Of a DNA stretch of 64,000 nucleotides, positions 41,797 to 51,144 are shown one piece after another. Numbering within the stretch: position 1 is the first letter of the stretch; every line of letters begins with the position of its first letter. The stretch is from assembly GCA_015068705.1 (NCBI GenBank), contig SVJZ01000005.1:30639-94638 (forward strand). The letters run 5' to 3'. A program made the translations under genes and the position numbers. Under the pieces are notes generated by a model that did no database searches, had not been told where the DNA came from, and saw only the letters and a list, made by a program, of their open reading frames with translations. The stretch comes from Oscillospiraceae bacterium (GTDB lineage Bacteria; Bacillota; Clostridia; UMGS1810).

Positions 41797-42735
41797 TTAT
41801 TTTTCCTGATAAACCTGTTCGATAACGCGAATGATTTTTGCGCCGTATTCTCCGGTGGGCGACATACTTTCCTTGCCCTCCATCAACTTGACAAATTCGA
41901 TCAGTTGCTGTTCGAAAGAACCGATTCCCGGCTCAATCTCCAATTCTTCAAAATTGCCGTCCTTGGCAACCAGAATCTTTCCGCCATCCACTCGTACTGC
42001 CGCATCGGTAAAGTAGTAGGTGGTTTCGTTGGAAGCGAAACTGTGGCAACCGCTGAAGGTAACGGTGGAAGATACACCATTTGCAAACTTGACAAAGAAC
42101 TGTGCGTGCCCCTCGATATCGTAATCATTGAGCTGATTGCCTACATTGCCATGTACATCCACTACATCCTCGCCCATTAAGCTAAACAATTTATCCATAG
42201 CGTGAGCGCCGTAATTCATGGCAATGCCGCCACCTGCCTGCGCTTTGAAGAGAAACCAGCGGGGTCTACTGTCGGCAAAGTAAAAGATATTTCTGCGCTC
42301 ACTGGTCATCAGCAACGGGCCATAGGTTTTTTCGTCATAAATCTTTTTGAGTGCCTGATTTGCGGGTACAAACCGCTGCACATGACCGATGGCAAGTTTT
42401 GCATTATTTGCCTTGGCAGCTGCAATCATGCGTTCACATTCCTCCGAGGTGTTTGCCATGGGTTTTTCAAGCAACACATGGATTCCTTTTTCCAGGAAAT
42501 AGCAGGTTGCTTCGCAATGGAGAAAATGCGGCAGACTGATGATAACGGCATCCATCTCCACATCAATTGCTTTATAATCGGTAAAATATGCACAACCGCA
42601 TCTTTGCGCGGCGGATTTTGCCTTTTCTTCATTAATATCTGCAACTGCCACCACCTGACAGACATCTGTTTTTTCAATGGCGTTTATGTGGTCTACAACA
42701 ATAATTCCTGCGCCAATCAAGCCAATACGATACAT
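41797..42735 (-). CDS. Gfo/Idh/MocA-family oxidoreductase
   Basis: Predicted 312-residue cytoplasmic enzyme. The start at 42735 (MYRIGLIGAG) opens directly with the dinucleotide-binding loop; the weak RBS is AAGGGCG. The catalytic lysine motif is intact (HVLLEKPMANTSEE), and MNYGAHAMDKLFSLMG carries the usual active-site histidine/aspartate. The family uses NAD(P) to oxidise, reduce or epimerise sugars and polyols. It stands as a single gene with its own promoter and a 24-base palindrome covering the transcription start, so it is probably controlled by a repressor. It is divergent from the ABC exporter gene. Substrate unknown. Confidence 0.92.
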   Translation of the reverse strand: MYRIGLIGAGIIVVDHINAIEKTDVCQVVAVADINEEKAKSAAQRCGCAYFTDYKAIDVEMDAVIISLPHFLHCEATCYFLEKGIHVLLEKPMANTSEECERMIAAAKANNAKLAIGHVQRFVPANQALKKIYDEKTYGPLLMTSERRNIFYFADSRPRWFLFKAQAGGGIAMNYGAHAMDKLFSLMGEDVVDVHGNVGNQLNDYDIEGHAQFFVKFANGVSSTVTFSGCHSFASNETTYYFTDAAVRVDGGKILVAKDGNFEELEIEPGIGSFEQQLIEFVKLMEGKESMSPTGEYGAKIIRVIEQVYQEK

Positions 42736-42757
42736 AAATAATCGCCCTTTCTCTTCT

Positions 42758-42781
42758 AAAAATAACCATTTGGTTATTTTT
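42758..42781. promoter_or_regulatory. 24-base palindromic operator
   Basis: AAAAATAACCA (42758-42768) and TGGTTATTTTT (42771-42781) are perfect inverted arms with two bases between. The site begins immediately after the -10 box of the oxidoreductase promoter and covers the likely start of transcription, a repressor position. Confidence 0.7.
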
Positions 42782-42810
42782 AACATAGCACATCTTTTCC
42801 CAAAAGTCAA
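42782..42810 (-). promoter_or_regulatory. Promoter of the Gfo/Idh/MocA gene at 41797
   Basis: Minus strand TTGACT (42805-42810), 17-base spacer, TATGTT (42782-42787). Confidence 0.7.
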
Positions 42811-42892
42811 GCATAAAACGCCCTCTCCCGACATAATTTTTTGTCCGAAGTCCAAATATCCAAAATACTTTCTTACAATTGTGTAACATCCA

Positions 42893-42920
42893 TTGACAAA
42901 TGCATCAAAAAACATATAAT
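42893..42920 (+). promoter_or_regulatory. Promoter of the ABC exporter gene
   Basis: TTGACA (42893-42898), 16-base spacer, TATAAT (42915-42920); both boxes are consensus. Confidence 0.8.
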
Positions 42921-42976
42921 CAAGGTGAAAAGGAAAGAAAAACGTGAAATTTCCAATGGCATAGGAGGAAAAAATC

Positions 42977-44827
42977 ATGAATACTTCCATTCCGGACGCA
43001 AAGAAATCCAACCACAACAAAATCGAAAAACAAAACCATTATATTCCCGACTATGAACAACTGTTTCAGGAGGCGGAAGAGCAAAAGCAGTCAAAACGCA
43101 CCAATGTCATTGCCAAAATATTACTAAAACAAAATGCATTTGCGATTGCCGTCTCTTCGGTGCTCCACACCATAAAATCTGCCGCGGTATGGGCAATTCC
43201 GCTTGTTACTGCAGAGGTAATCAATATCATTACCCGAAACGATCCGGATATGGTAAGGAAACTGATTGGATGTGCCATCATCATAACGGTATTGATTGCG
43301 CAAAATTTCCCCATGCATGTGCTGTATTCCAGGCATATCGACAAAAAGCTGCGCACCTTGTGTGCCGGGCTTCGAAACACGCTGATCCGCAAGCTTCAGC
43401 ATCTTTCCATCACCTATCACAAAGAGATTGAAAGCGGAAAGGTTCAGGCCAAATTCATACGGGATATCGAAGCTATCGAACTACTGGGCAACCAATTTGT
43501 TAAAAGCCTGATTCCAAATATTTTGAATGTGCTTGTGGCAATCGGCATTGCTGCCACAAAAAGTTGGAGCATTACCCTGTTTTTTCTGCTGGTAATTCCC
43601 ATCAATGTAACCCTGATGCAGCTCTTCCGCAAACCACTCCATTCCAGCGCTTACAATTTCCGCAAAGAAAACGAAAGCATGTCTTCCAAGATTTCGGATA
43701 TGCTTAACATGATACCCGTTACCAAAGCGCATGGTCTGGAGGATAAGGAAATTGCCTCGTTGGAGAGTGTGGTTGACGCACTACGCAGCAAAGGACTGAT
43801 TGTAGACAGACTCAATGCACAGTTTGGTTCTATGCTATGGGTTGTCAGCCAACTGATGAGCATGCTTTGTCTGTTTTTCTCCGCTTTTCTGGCGTTCAAC
43901 GGAAAAATCGAAGTAGGCGATATTGTGTTGTATCAGGCATATTTTACCAACATTTCTGCCGAAGTAACTGCCATTGCGGGCATCTTTCCACAAATCATCA
44001 AAGGATTGGATTCCATCCACTCGGTTTCGGAAATCATCCTTGCAAAAGACCTGGAAAACGACCGCGGAAAAATCAAACTCCGTTATGTGCACGGAACGGT
44101 ACAATTTGAGAATATGTCCTACCGCTACCCACATGCCGAGCAGGACATGATTAAAAACTTTTCCCTGTCGGTAGAGCCGGGAGAATGCATTGCCTTTGTA
44201 GGAGCTTCCGGGTCGGGGAAATCCACCCTGATGAATATGATTATCGGATTTCTCCCACCCACGCAGGGAGAGGTGAAAATTGACGGAAAGCCCATTCAAT
44301 CCCTGAATTTAAGTGATTATCGCCATTTTCTGTCGGTTGTTCCGCAAAACTGTGTGATGTTTAACGGCACCATCCGGGAAAACATTCTCTATGGTCTTTC
44401 GGACATTCCGGAAGAACGTCTGCAAGAGGTGATCCGGCTTTCCAATATTGACGAATTTACCAACAAACTTCCCAATGGGCTTGACACAGAAGTGGGCGAA
44501 AACGGGGCAAATCTTTCGGGCGGGCAAAAGCAGAGAATTTCCATTGCCCGTGCGCTGATACGCGACCCGAAAATATTGATTCTGGACGAAGCTACCTCGG
44601 CGCTTGACAACATTTCTGAGTATCATGTACAACAGGCAATCAACCATCTGACCAAGGGCAGAACCACATTTATCGTTGCACACCGTCTTTCCACCATACG
44701 AAATGCCGACAAGATTGTCGTGATGGAAAACGGCAGTTGCATCGAAATGGGCACCTATTCCGAACTGATGGAAAAGAAGGGCAAATTTTATGAATTGAAA
44801 AGCCTGAACGATATTGTGGAGGATTAA
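42977..44827 (+). CDS. ABC exporter, fused membrane and ATPase domains
   Basis: Predicted 616-residue half-transporter, start at 42977 with AGGAGG upstream. Residues ~1-55 are a polar N-terminal tail, ~55-345 the six-helix membrane domain, and ~370-600 the ATPase: Walker A GASGSGKST (from 409), signature LSGGQKQR (about 513), Walker B ILILDEATSALD, and the switch histidine in IVAHRLSTI. It should work as a homodimer exporting a lipid, peptide or drug-like substrate; the sequence does not tell which. The downstream AraC gene begins 42 bases later, so the two may share a transcript. The gene is divergent from an oxidoreductase gene whose operator lies between them. Confidence 0.94.
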   Translation: MNTSIPDAKKSNHNKIEKQNHYIPDYEQLFQEAEEQKQSKRTNVIAKILLKQNAFAIAVSSVLHTIKSAAVWAIPLVTAEVINIITRNDPDMVRKLIGCAIIITVLIAQNFPMHVLYSRHIDKKLRTLCAGLRNTLIRKLQHLSITYHKEIESGKVQAKFIRDIEAIELLGNQFVKSLIPNILNVLVAIGIAATKSWSITLFFLLVIPINVTLMQLFRKPLHSSAYNFRKENESMSSKISDMLNMIPVTKAHGLEDKEIASLESVVDALRSKGLIVDRLNAQFGSMLWVVSQLMSMLCLFFSAFLAFNGKIEVGDIVLYQAYFTNISAEVTAIAGIFPQIIKGLDSIHSVSEIILAKDLENDRGKIKLRYVHGTVQFENMSYRYPHAEQDMIKNFSLSVEPGECIAFVGASGSGKSTLMNMIIGFLPPTQGEVKIDGKPIQSLNLSDYRHFLSVVPQNCVMFNGTIRENILYGLSDIPEERLQEVIRLSNIDEFTNKLPNGLDTEVGENGANLSGGQKQRISIARALIRDPKILILDEATSALDNISEYHVQQAINHLTKGRTTFIVAHRLSTIRNADKIVVMENGSCIEMGTYSELMEKKGKFYELKSLNDIVED

Positions 44828-44869
44828 CATTTATTTTCTATATGTATGAGGAAAGGAGGCAATACCGCC

Positions 44870-45775
44870 ATGAATCGCGAGGAAATCCGTGTGTTGACGA
44901 AAGAAGATTTTTTCAGAGCCGGTGAAACGGTGCACATCCAGATGTCGGATGAATTTCCCGACTACATCGGTATTCGCCACAAGCACGAATACATCGAGGT
45001 GGTATATGTATTGTCGGGGCACGCCATTCACGAAATCGACGACAAGGTATACCGGGTAAAACAAGGCGATTTATTCATTGTAAACCGTAACACTCCCCAT
45101 GTGTTTCGTTGCGAAGAGGGGCAAAAGGAGCCGTTTGTTGCCTATGATCTGATGTTTACACCCGAATTTTTTGATTCCTCCATTAGTGGCTACCATCCGC
45201 TTGATGCACTCAACCAATCATTCATGTTTCATTCTCTGTTTAGCGGGCGCAAGGAAATGCCACCCTTTTTCAGCATTTCGGGAAGCGAGTATGCGGCATT
45301 CGGGGAATTGTTTCACAAAATATTCCGGGAACACTCGGAATGCAAAAAGGGATATCGCGAAATCATCCGCGCCTATCTTCTGGAACTGATTATTACCATC
45401 TTCCGTCTGGACGAGGCAACGGCAAAGCAGGAGGGTAACCTTCGCATCCGGCAAGTGGTGGATTTTATTTTGGACTATATCAACCGGAATTATACAAGTA
45501 AAATCTCGGTGGGACAGCTGGCACAGATGGTATATCTAAACCCGGACTATCTTGGTAGGATTTTCCGTGATTTGACCGGAACAACCATTACCGAAATCAT
45601 ACAAAAAGTGCGCATCGAACATGTGTGTGCACTTTTGTCATCGACAAAGCAAAGCATCTCAAACATCGCATCTTCCTGCGGTTTTGATGATATGAAATTC
45701 TTTTATTCGGTGTTCAAAAAACGAATGGGCGTATTGCCGGGAGAATACCGAAAGCAATTTCAAAGTAACCAATAA
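44870..45775 (+). CDS. AraC-family transcriptional regulator with cupin sensor
   Basis: Predicted 301-residue regulator. The start at 44870 (MNREEIRV) is preferred with GGAGG ten bases upstream; ATG 44846 would place the RBS inside the gene. The N-terminal cupin (about 20-120) shows IGIRHKHEYIEVVYVLSG and VKQGDLFIVNRNTPH, a usual sugar-sensing fold. The C-terminal two helix-turn-helix motifs end in SISNIASSCGFDDMKFFYSVFK. It lies between the exporter and the M24/PIG-L/DUF4838 operon and is likely the activator of the latter. The ligand is unknown. Confidence 0.92.
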   Translation: MNREEIRVLTKEDFFRAGETVHIQMSDEFPDYIGIRHKHEYIEVVYVLSGHAIHEIDDKVYRVKQGDLFIVNRNTPHVFRCEEGQKEPFVAYDLMFTPEFFDSSISGYHPLDALNQSFMFHSLFSGRKEMPPFFSISGSEYAAFGELFHKIFREHSECKKGYREIIRAYLLELIITIFRLDEATAKQEGNLRIRQVVDFILDYINRNYTSKISVGQLAQMVYLNPDYLGRIFRDLTGTTITEIIQKVRIEHVCALLSSTKQSISNIASSCGFDDMKFFYSVFKKRMGVLPGEYRKQFQSNQ

Positions 45776-45807
45776 TTTTTAAAAGTCGGAATATACCATA
45801 TTTTTCG

Positions 45808-45845
45808 CAGGAATTACCCATTGGTTTTGACGGGTAATTCCTTTA
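45808..45845 (+). terminator. Terminator of the AraC gene
   Basis: GGAATTACCC (45810-45819) and GGGTAATTCC (45832-45841) pair perfectly, followed by TTTAAAA. The short T-run makes it moderate in strength. A promoter for the next operon overlaps it. Confidence 0.6.
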
Positions 45846-45849
45846 AAAT
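45821..45849 (+). promoter_or_regulatory. Candidate promoter of the M24/PIG-L/DUF4838 operon
   Basis: TTGGTT (45821-45826), 17-base spacer, TAAAAT (45844-45849). The -35 is in the loop and the spacer contains one arm of the preceding hairpin. Both boxes are imperfect, as for an activated promoter. Confidence 0.45.
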
Positions 45850-45880
45850 GGAATCAAATATAAGAACCGGGAGGTAGATT

Positions 45881-47230
45881 ATGTTTGATCTAAAGGACTG
45901 GAATAAGCAAGCGAATATCGTGGGCAACATCCTTGCCAAAGCACCTGCATTTGACAAGGGAATACGCATTGGCAGAGATGAATTTGAACTGCGCAGAAAA
46001 AAGGTATATGACGCATTGAAGCAGGCAGGATTTGACGGCGGAATTGTGTATTCGGACGAGCACTATCACGGGGATGTTCCATACCTTGGCGGAAACACCA
46101 ACATTTCGGTGGAACCGGTGGCAGGTATCGTGGGCAAAAATGGGTTTTCCATTCTGGCAGGACTGGAAGGGTGCTATGTGGCAGAGCAACTGTCCAAACG
46201 CAGTGGCTGCCGTGTGGGCAGAGTGGAAATGCTAAAACTTGCCGATGAGGAATATCCGGTAGAGGTGGAGCGGATTGAAGATATTGCAGAGGAGATTTGC
46301 GGAGGAAAACCCAAACGTCTTGCCCTGCTGACCCCTCGTGCAGTTATGCCGGTAAGCCTTTACGAATGGTTTGAGGAATATGTAGGCAAGGGAAATCTGG
46401 TGGATGCACAGGAAATCTATCAGAAAATCAAGTATGAAAAGTCGGATATGGAAATGGCACTCACCCGTCAGGCATCAAAGATTTCCGACTATATGATAGA
46501 GGGCATGCTTGCCGTCATGAAACCGGGCATGTTGGAAACGCAGGTGGCACAGTGGGGATATGCCATTGGCGCCGAACTTGGCGTGGAAGAAATGGGATTT
46601 GATGTGATGGTTACCGCCGGTGAAGCAAACCGTTCCATCGTGGGAAAGGCACTCAACAGACCCATCAGGGAAGGGGATTTTGTGCATCTGGGTGTGGGTC
46701 CCAAGGTGGACGGATTGACCGCCTGCCAGCGTTGCAGTGTGGTTTGTACCTCGGCAGGCGGTGCACTTACCGAAAGTCAGCAATACTGGTTAAGCTTTGT
46801 AGAGGATGCCTACCGCGTGGGATTGGAAGCTTTCATCCACGTTGCCGAAAACAATCTCCCTGCAAAATATCAGGAAATGGCGTTGGTGGATTACTTTGAA
46901 AAACGGAGGGACGAGGTAAGTCGCCGCATCGGAAAGCCCATCGACCTTGCCTCCTTAAAACCCTATACCGGCACACACAATTCGGGTTATACCGAATGTC
47001 AGGAATTTTACGGTGCCATCACCCTAAACTCGGACGAGCCGATGGGCAACCAGATTGTTACCATGCTGGACGTTGCGGCACGAGGCTTTGGTAGCAGCTG
47101 GGACGAGGTAATTATTCCAGAATTTGATTACATATTGGTAGAAAAAACCCTTGGAAAATTCGGCAACAAGGTAGAGGTATTCAACGACCTGCCCATCCGC
47201 CTGCAGCATCTTGTGGGCAGTGGATATTAA
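45881..47230 (+). CDS. M24-fold protein (creatinase/aminopeptidase P-like) lacking metal ligands
   Basis: Predicted 449-residue cytoplasmic protein, start at 45881 with GGGAGG six bases upstream. The N-terminal ~190 residues fit the creatinase N-domain and the rest the pita-bread M24 fold. In metallopeptidases of this fold the two metal-binding aspartates lie in blocks like LIDIG and CSDITR; here the matching segments read HLGVG and TACQRC, so both are replaced. The histidine segment (THNSGYTE) and the terminal glutamate (PEFDYILVE) remain. Loss of the aspartates is as in creatinase, which works without metal. It may therefore be a non-peptidase C-N hydrolase. It opens an operon with a PIG-L deacetylase and a DUF4838 protein. 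Confidence 0.82.
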   Translation: MFDLKDWNKQANIVGNILAKAPAFDKGIRIGRDEFELRRKKVYDALKQAGFDGGIVYSDEHYHGDVPYLGGNTNISVEPVAGIVGKNGFSILAGLEGCYVAEQLSKRSGCRVGRVEMLKLADEEYPVEVERIEDIAEEICGGKPKRLALLTPRAVMPVSLYEWFEEYVGKGNLVDAQEIYQKIKYEKSDMEMALTRQASKISDYMIEGMLAVMKPGMLETQVAQWGYAIGAELGVEEMGFDVMVTAGEANRSIVGKALNRPIREGDFVHLGVGPKVDGLTACQRCSVVCTSAGGALTESQQYWLSFVEDAYRVGLEAFIHVAENNLPAKYQEMALVDYFEKRRDEVSRRIGKPIDLASLKPYTGTHNSGYTECQEFYGAITLNSDEPMGNQIVTMLDVAARGFGSSWDEVIIPEFDYILVEKTLGKFGNKVEVFNDLPIRLQHLVGSGY

Positions 47231-47242
47231 GGAGGAGTAACC

Positions 47243-48091
47243 ATGAAATTTCAATATTTTGATGTGGATAAGCGCACCCTATCGGAAGATATTTCGGCAC
47301 TCTTTCCCGATTTTGGCAAGGAGGAAGTGCTGGCAGTGATGAGCCCCCATGATGACGATGCCATCATCGGTGCAGGCTATGCCATGCTTGCCGCACAAAA
47401 GGCAGGTGCCGAGGTGTATGTTGTTATTTTCTGCCGTGGGGATGCAGGTTACAGTACCATTGCCGAAAAGGAAACCATCGAGCAGGTACGCATGGAAGAA
47501 ACCTATGATTGTTATGCACGGATGGGCATTGACAAAGAACACATCCTGCGTCTGAATTTCCCCGATTTTTCCGCAATCGGAAACTGTGGGTGGCAAAAAG
47601 CGACCGGTGAGCCGGGTGAAATGCCGGTATTGCTGCGGTTTTTGAGAGAAAAAAAGGTAACCCGTGTGATGGTTCCCAATCATTACCACGAACACATCGA
47701 CCATGTGGCAGCACACATCATGTCGACTTTTGATGTGCCCCAGGCAGGTGACAGTGCACTGGTGGATTACGGAACGCCGCACACGGTAAAATCCACCTTA
47801 GAATACTCGGTTTGGGCGGATTTTGATCCGGAAAATGCATTGGTACACGCCCGTCCGTCCAACCTTCGGGCAAACCGCATTCTGGCAGTCAGTGCCGCAG
47901 TGGAAGAAAAAATTGCAGATGCAATCGGTGCATATGTTTCCCAGGCGGAAATCATCAAGGGGTTGGTTCTTTCCAGAACAGAGCGAAAGACCGCCACGGG
48001 CGTTTTTGTTGAACCATATATTGCGTTTGATTGCCGACCCAAAATCGATTTTTCGCCCTACAAAAAATGGGTGGAAGATGCCACCAGATAA
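47243..48091 (+). CDS. PIG-L family deacetylase
   Basis: Predicted 282-residue cytoplasmic enzyme, start at 47243 with GGAGGAG upstream, 12 bases after the preceding gene. The zinc site of the PIG-L/LmbE family is evident: AVMSPHDDDAIIGAG (His36, Asp38/39) and a second block NHYHEHIDHVAAH supplying the third ligand. Family members remove an N-acetyl group from GlcNAc-containing lipids, sugars or thiol cofactors. With an M24-fold hydrolase and a DUF4838 putative glycosidase in one operon, the likely target is an N-acylated amino sugar from a host or plant glycan. That is inference. Confidence 0.92.
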   Translation: MKFQYFDVDKRTLSEDISALFPDFGKEEVLAVMSPHDDDAIIGAGYAMLAAQKAGAEVYVVIFCRGDAGYSTIAEKETIEQVRMEETYDCYARMGIDKEHILRLNFPDFSAIGNCGWQKATGEPGEMPVLLRFLREKKVTRVMVPNHYHEHIDHVAAHIMSTFDVPQAGDSALVDYGTPHTVKSTLEYSVWADFDPENALVHARPSNLRANRILAVSAAVEEKIADAIGAYVSQAEIIKGLVLSRTERKTATGVFVEPYIAFDCRPKIDFSPYKKWVEDATR

Positions 48092-48110
48092 ATCCCGAGG
48101 AGTGATGGAT

Positions 48111-50039
48111 ATGAAACAGTTGTGCCTTGGAGTGATTGGCTCACACCCCACTGTGGAATTTGCCGCTGAGGAGATAAAGCGATATCTGTGCCGGATGGAC
48201 CATTCCCTTTCGGTGAAGGTGATACATGCTGACAGGAAGCAGGATGATGAGGGGATTTTGTGGTTGGGCGCACACTCCTTCTTTGACGTGTGCCTACCCG
48301 TAATTTCCGACTCGCACTTTGATGATGCCATTGCCATATCGGTAACCGAGAGGGGCGGATATATCACCGGCAGCAACGAGCGGAGTATTCTCATCGCGGC
48401 ATACCGATTTTTAACAGAGCTTGGATGCCGTTGGGTACGTCCCGGCACCGAGGGGGAACGCATTCCCCAAAAAGACCTCTCCCACTTTACGATAGAGGTG
48501 TGCGAAAGTGCCTCCTGCCGTCACCGTGGTGTGTGCATCGAGGGGGCTTGTTCGTGCGAAAGTGTGCTGGATATGGTGGACTACCTCCCAAAAGTGGCGA
48601 TGAATACCTACTTTATCCAGAGCATGAATCCAAAGGAATATATCCGCAGATGGTACAATCATTCCTATAATCCCATGCGGAAAAGAACCCCCGTGTCGGA
48701 GAAAGAACTTGATGCCATGCTGGAGCGCATCAAGGCGGAAATGGACAAGCGCAGTATGCTGGACCACCGCTGCGGACACGGATGGACACATGAGGCGTTT
48801 GGCAAAAACGTATTTGCAAATGTGACCGAGGATTTAGAGGGGTTGGATGAAGAGGCAAAAGCACTGATTGCACAGACAAACGGCAAACGACAATTGTTTT
48901 TAAAACACATGGACACCACCAACCTGTGCTATTCCAATCCAAAGGCACGGGAGGGCATTGTGAATGCGGTGGTGGATTATTGCCGCAAAAACCCACAGAC
49001 CGATGCGGTGCATGTGTGGTTGGCGGATATGCCAAACAACCATTGCGAATGTGACGCGTGCAGCAAGAAAACCGCATCCGACTGGTATATGGTAATCCTC
49101 AATCAAATCGACCGGAAACTCCGCGAAGAAAAGCTGGATACCAAAATTGTATTTCTGCTCTATTATGATTTGCTTTGGGCACCTCAGACAGAACAGTTTG
49201 AAAACCCCGACCGCTTTGTGCTGATGTTTGCCCCTGCATCCCGTGACTACGGAAAAAATTACGGCGATTTTCTGCAATTTGACGGCGTCATACCACCCTT
49301 TCGACGGAACAAACTGGAAATGCCCAGAAACCTTGCTGAAAACATCGCCCACCTGAAAAACTGGCAAGCGTTATTTGACGGGGACAGTTTTGCCTATGAA
49401 TATCATCTCATGTGGTCGCATTGCGGCGATTTGGGATATGAAAAATGTGCACAAAATCTGTATGGGGATATCAGGGATCTGGAAAAAATCGGGTTAAACG
49501 GCTTTATCAGTGTACAATCCACCAAAACCTTCTTCCCCACCGCACTCCCCTTTTATGTCATGGCAAAAACCCTTTGGAATACCGACAGCGACTATGAAGC
49601 CCTGCGTGTCGATTACTACTCTCATGCATTCGGCAAGGATTGGGAGATGGTTCATAAGTATCTGAACACACTCTCCCAACTCATTACCCTGTATGACCAA
49701 CCGCCGTTTGGTGACAACACCGCCCCCTATGGGCCGTTTTGTACCGATTATGCAAGATTGGAAGAAACCTGCAAGGGGTTTGAACCGGTGCTTGCCGGAA
49801 ATATTGCCCGTACAGATGAAACTGCAAGCGATTGGGCACTCCTGCCTCTTTATGCCCGCTATATTTCCTTGCTCACTGAGGTAATCAAGCTACGGGAAGA
49901 AAGAAAGGACGAACAAGCCAAGCAGGCGTTTATCCGTTTTCGTGATTTTTTGCGGGAACAGGAAGCCACACTGGAATGGGTATATGACGCATTTGAAACG
50001 CCCCGCATTGTAGAACGAAAAATTTTCGAGCAAAAATAA
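48111..50039 (+). CDS. DUF4838-containing protein, putative glycosidase
   Basis: Predicted 642-residue protein without signal peptide. Start at 48111 with GAGGAG eight bases upstream; the preceding stop is 19 bases before. The first ~120 residues resemble the small alpha/beta domain found at the N-terminus of alpha-glucuronidases and GH20 enzymes (VEFAAEEIKRYL, GCRWVRPGTEGE). The rest is a barrel-like DUF4838 region with NNHCECDACSKK, the Cys-rich segment typical of that family, and VFLLYYDLLWAP. Activity in this family is poorly defined; hydrolysis of an amino-sugar or uronate glycoside would suit the deacetylase next door. Two convergent genes share the terminator that follows. Confidence 0.85.
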   Translation: MKQLCLGVIGSHPTVEFAAEEIKRYLCRMDHSLSVKVIHADRKQDDEGILWLGAHSFFDVCLPVISDSHFDDAIAISVTERGGYITGSNERSILIAAYRFLTELGCRWVRPGTEGERIPQKDLSHFTIEVCESASCRHRGVCIEGACSCESVLDMVDYLPKVAMNTYFIQSMNPKEYIRRWYNHSYNPMRKRTPVSEKELDAMLERIKAEMDKRSMLDHRCGHGWTHEAFGKNVFANVTEDLEGLDEEAKALIAQTNGKRQLFLKHMDTTNLCYSNPKAREGIVNAVVDYCRKNPQTDAVHVWLADMPNNHCECDACSKKTASDWYMVILNQIDRKLREEKLDTKIVFLLYYDLLWAPQTEQFENPDRFVLMFAPASRDYGKNYGDFLQFDGVIPPFRRNKLEMPRNLAENIAHLKNWQALFDGDSFAYEYHLMWSHCGDLGYEKCAQNLYGDIRDLEKIGLNGFISVQSTKTFFPTALPFYVMAKTLWNTDSDYEALRVDYYSHAFGKDWEMVHKYLNTLSQLITLYDQPPFGDNTAPYGPFCTDYARLEETCKGFEPVLAGNIARTDETASDWALLPLYARYISLLTEVIKLREERKDEQAKQAFIRFRDFLREQEATLEWVYDAFETPRIVERKIFEQK

Positions 50040-50045
50040 GCATAC

Positions 50046-50090
50046 AAAAAACCTCTCGCACCGGATATATCCTGCGAGAGGTTTTTCTTT
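50046..50090. terminator. Bidirectional terminator
   Basis: AAAAACCTCTCGCA (50047-50060) and TGCGAGAGGTTTTT (50073-50086) pair perfectly around 12 bases, between convergent DUF4838 and ruvB genes. Confidence 0.9.
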
Positions 50091-50110
50091 CACATCCCAC
50101 AACGGGAGTA

Positions 50111-51115
50111 TTATTGCTCATATGCAATTCCAAAATGTTCATATGCCGCTTTGGATACCACACGTCCTCTGGGGGTGCGGTTGATAAATCCCAAGCGCAA
50201 AAGATACGGTTCGTACACATCCTCAATGGTGGTTGCATCCTCGCCGATGGTTGCCGCAAGGGTATCCAACCCCACCGGACCGCCACCGAAATTGCGTATC
50301 ATGGTGGTGATCATCTTGCGGTCGATGGCATCCAAGCCAATTTTATCAATCTCAATGCGCCCAAGTGCCAAATCCGCCACCTCTGCGGTAATTACCCCGT
50401 CTGCCATCACCTGTGCAAAGTCACGCACACGCTTGAGCAGGCGGTTTGCAATACGTGGAGTGCCACGGGACCGGGATGCGATTTCCCGTGCACCATCGGG
50501 GGCAATCTCCACCTCCAGAATACGGGCACTGCGGGAAACAATGGTTTCCAGTTCTTTATCCGAATACAACTCCAACCGTGCAATCACCCCAAAGCGGTCA
50601 CGCAGGGGCGAGGTCATATTGCCTGCCTTGGTAGTTGCCCCAACCAAGGTGAATTTGGGTAAATCCAACCGGATGGAACGGGCACTCGGGCCTTTGCCAA
50701 TGATGATATCCAGTGCAAAGTCCTCCATCGCCGGATAAAGCACCTCTTCCACGCTATGGCTGAGCCGATGAATTTCATCGATAAAAAGCACATCGTGCTC
50801 GGACAGATTGGTAAGAATTGCCGCCAGATCACCCGGTTTTTCAATGGCAGGACCGGAGGTGATGCGTACATTTACCCCAAGTTCATTTGCAATGATATTG
50901 GCAAGGGTGGTTTTGCCAAGACCGGGCGGTCCATAGAGCAACACATGGTCGAGTGCCTCGTGACGCTTTTTTGCTGCCTCAATATACACCGTCAGGTTTT
51001 CTTTGACGGTATCCTGCCCCACATATTCATTTAAAAAACGAGGGCGAAGCCCTGTTTCTATGGACAAATCCTCCACACGCATATCCCCACTGACAATGCG
51101 TTCTTCAAAATCCAT
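50111..51115 (-). CDS. ruvB: Holliday junction branch migration ATPase RuvB
   Basis: Predicted 334 residues, the usual length. It drives branch migration of Holliday junctions as a hexameric AAA+ motor with RuvA. Visible: the N-terminal [12 protein letters not shown] block, Walker [10 protein letters not shown] (62-70), Walker B FIDEIHRL, sensor-type GATTKAG, and the C-terminal winged-helix ([14 protein letters not shown]). It begins 29 bases after ruvA, so the pair is one operon. RuvC is not beside it. Confidence 0.98.
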   Translation of the reverse strand: MDFEERIVSGDMRVEDLSIETGLRPRFLNEYVGQDTVKENLTVYIEAAKKRHEALDHVLLYGPPGLGKTTLANIIANELGVNVRITSGPAIEKPGDLAAILTNLSEHDVLFIDEIHRLSHSVEEVLYPAMEDFALDIIIGKGPSARSIRLDLPKFTLVGATTKAGNMTSPLRDRFGVIARLELYSDKELETIVSRSARILEVEIAPDGAREIASRSRGTPRIANRLLKRVRDFAQVMADGVITAEVADLALGRIEIDKIGLDAIDRKMITTMIRNFGGGPVGLDTLAATIGEDATTIEDVYEPYLLRLGFINRTPRGRVVSKAAYEHFGIAYEQ

Positions 51116-51144
51116 GGTATCTCATCCCCTTACGGTAGGTTTTA

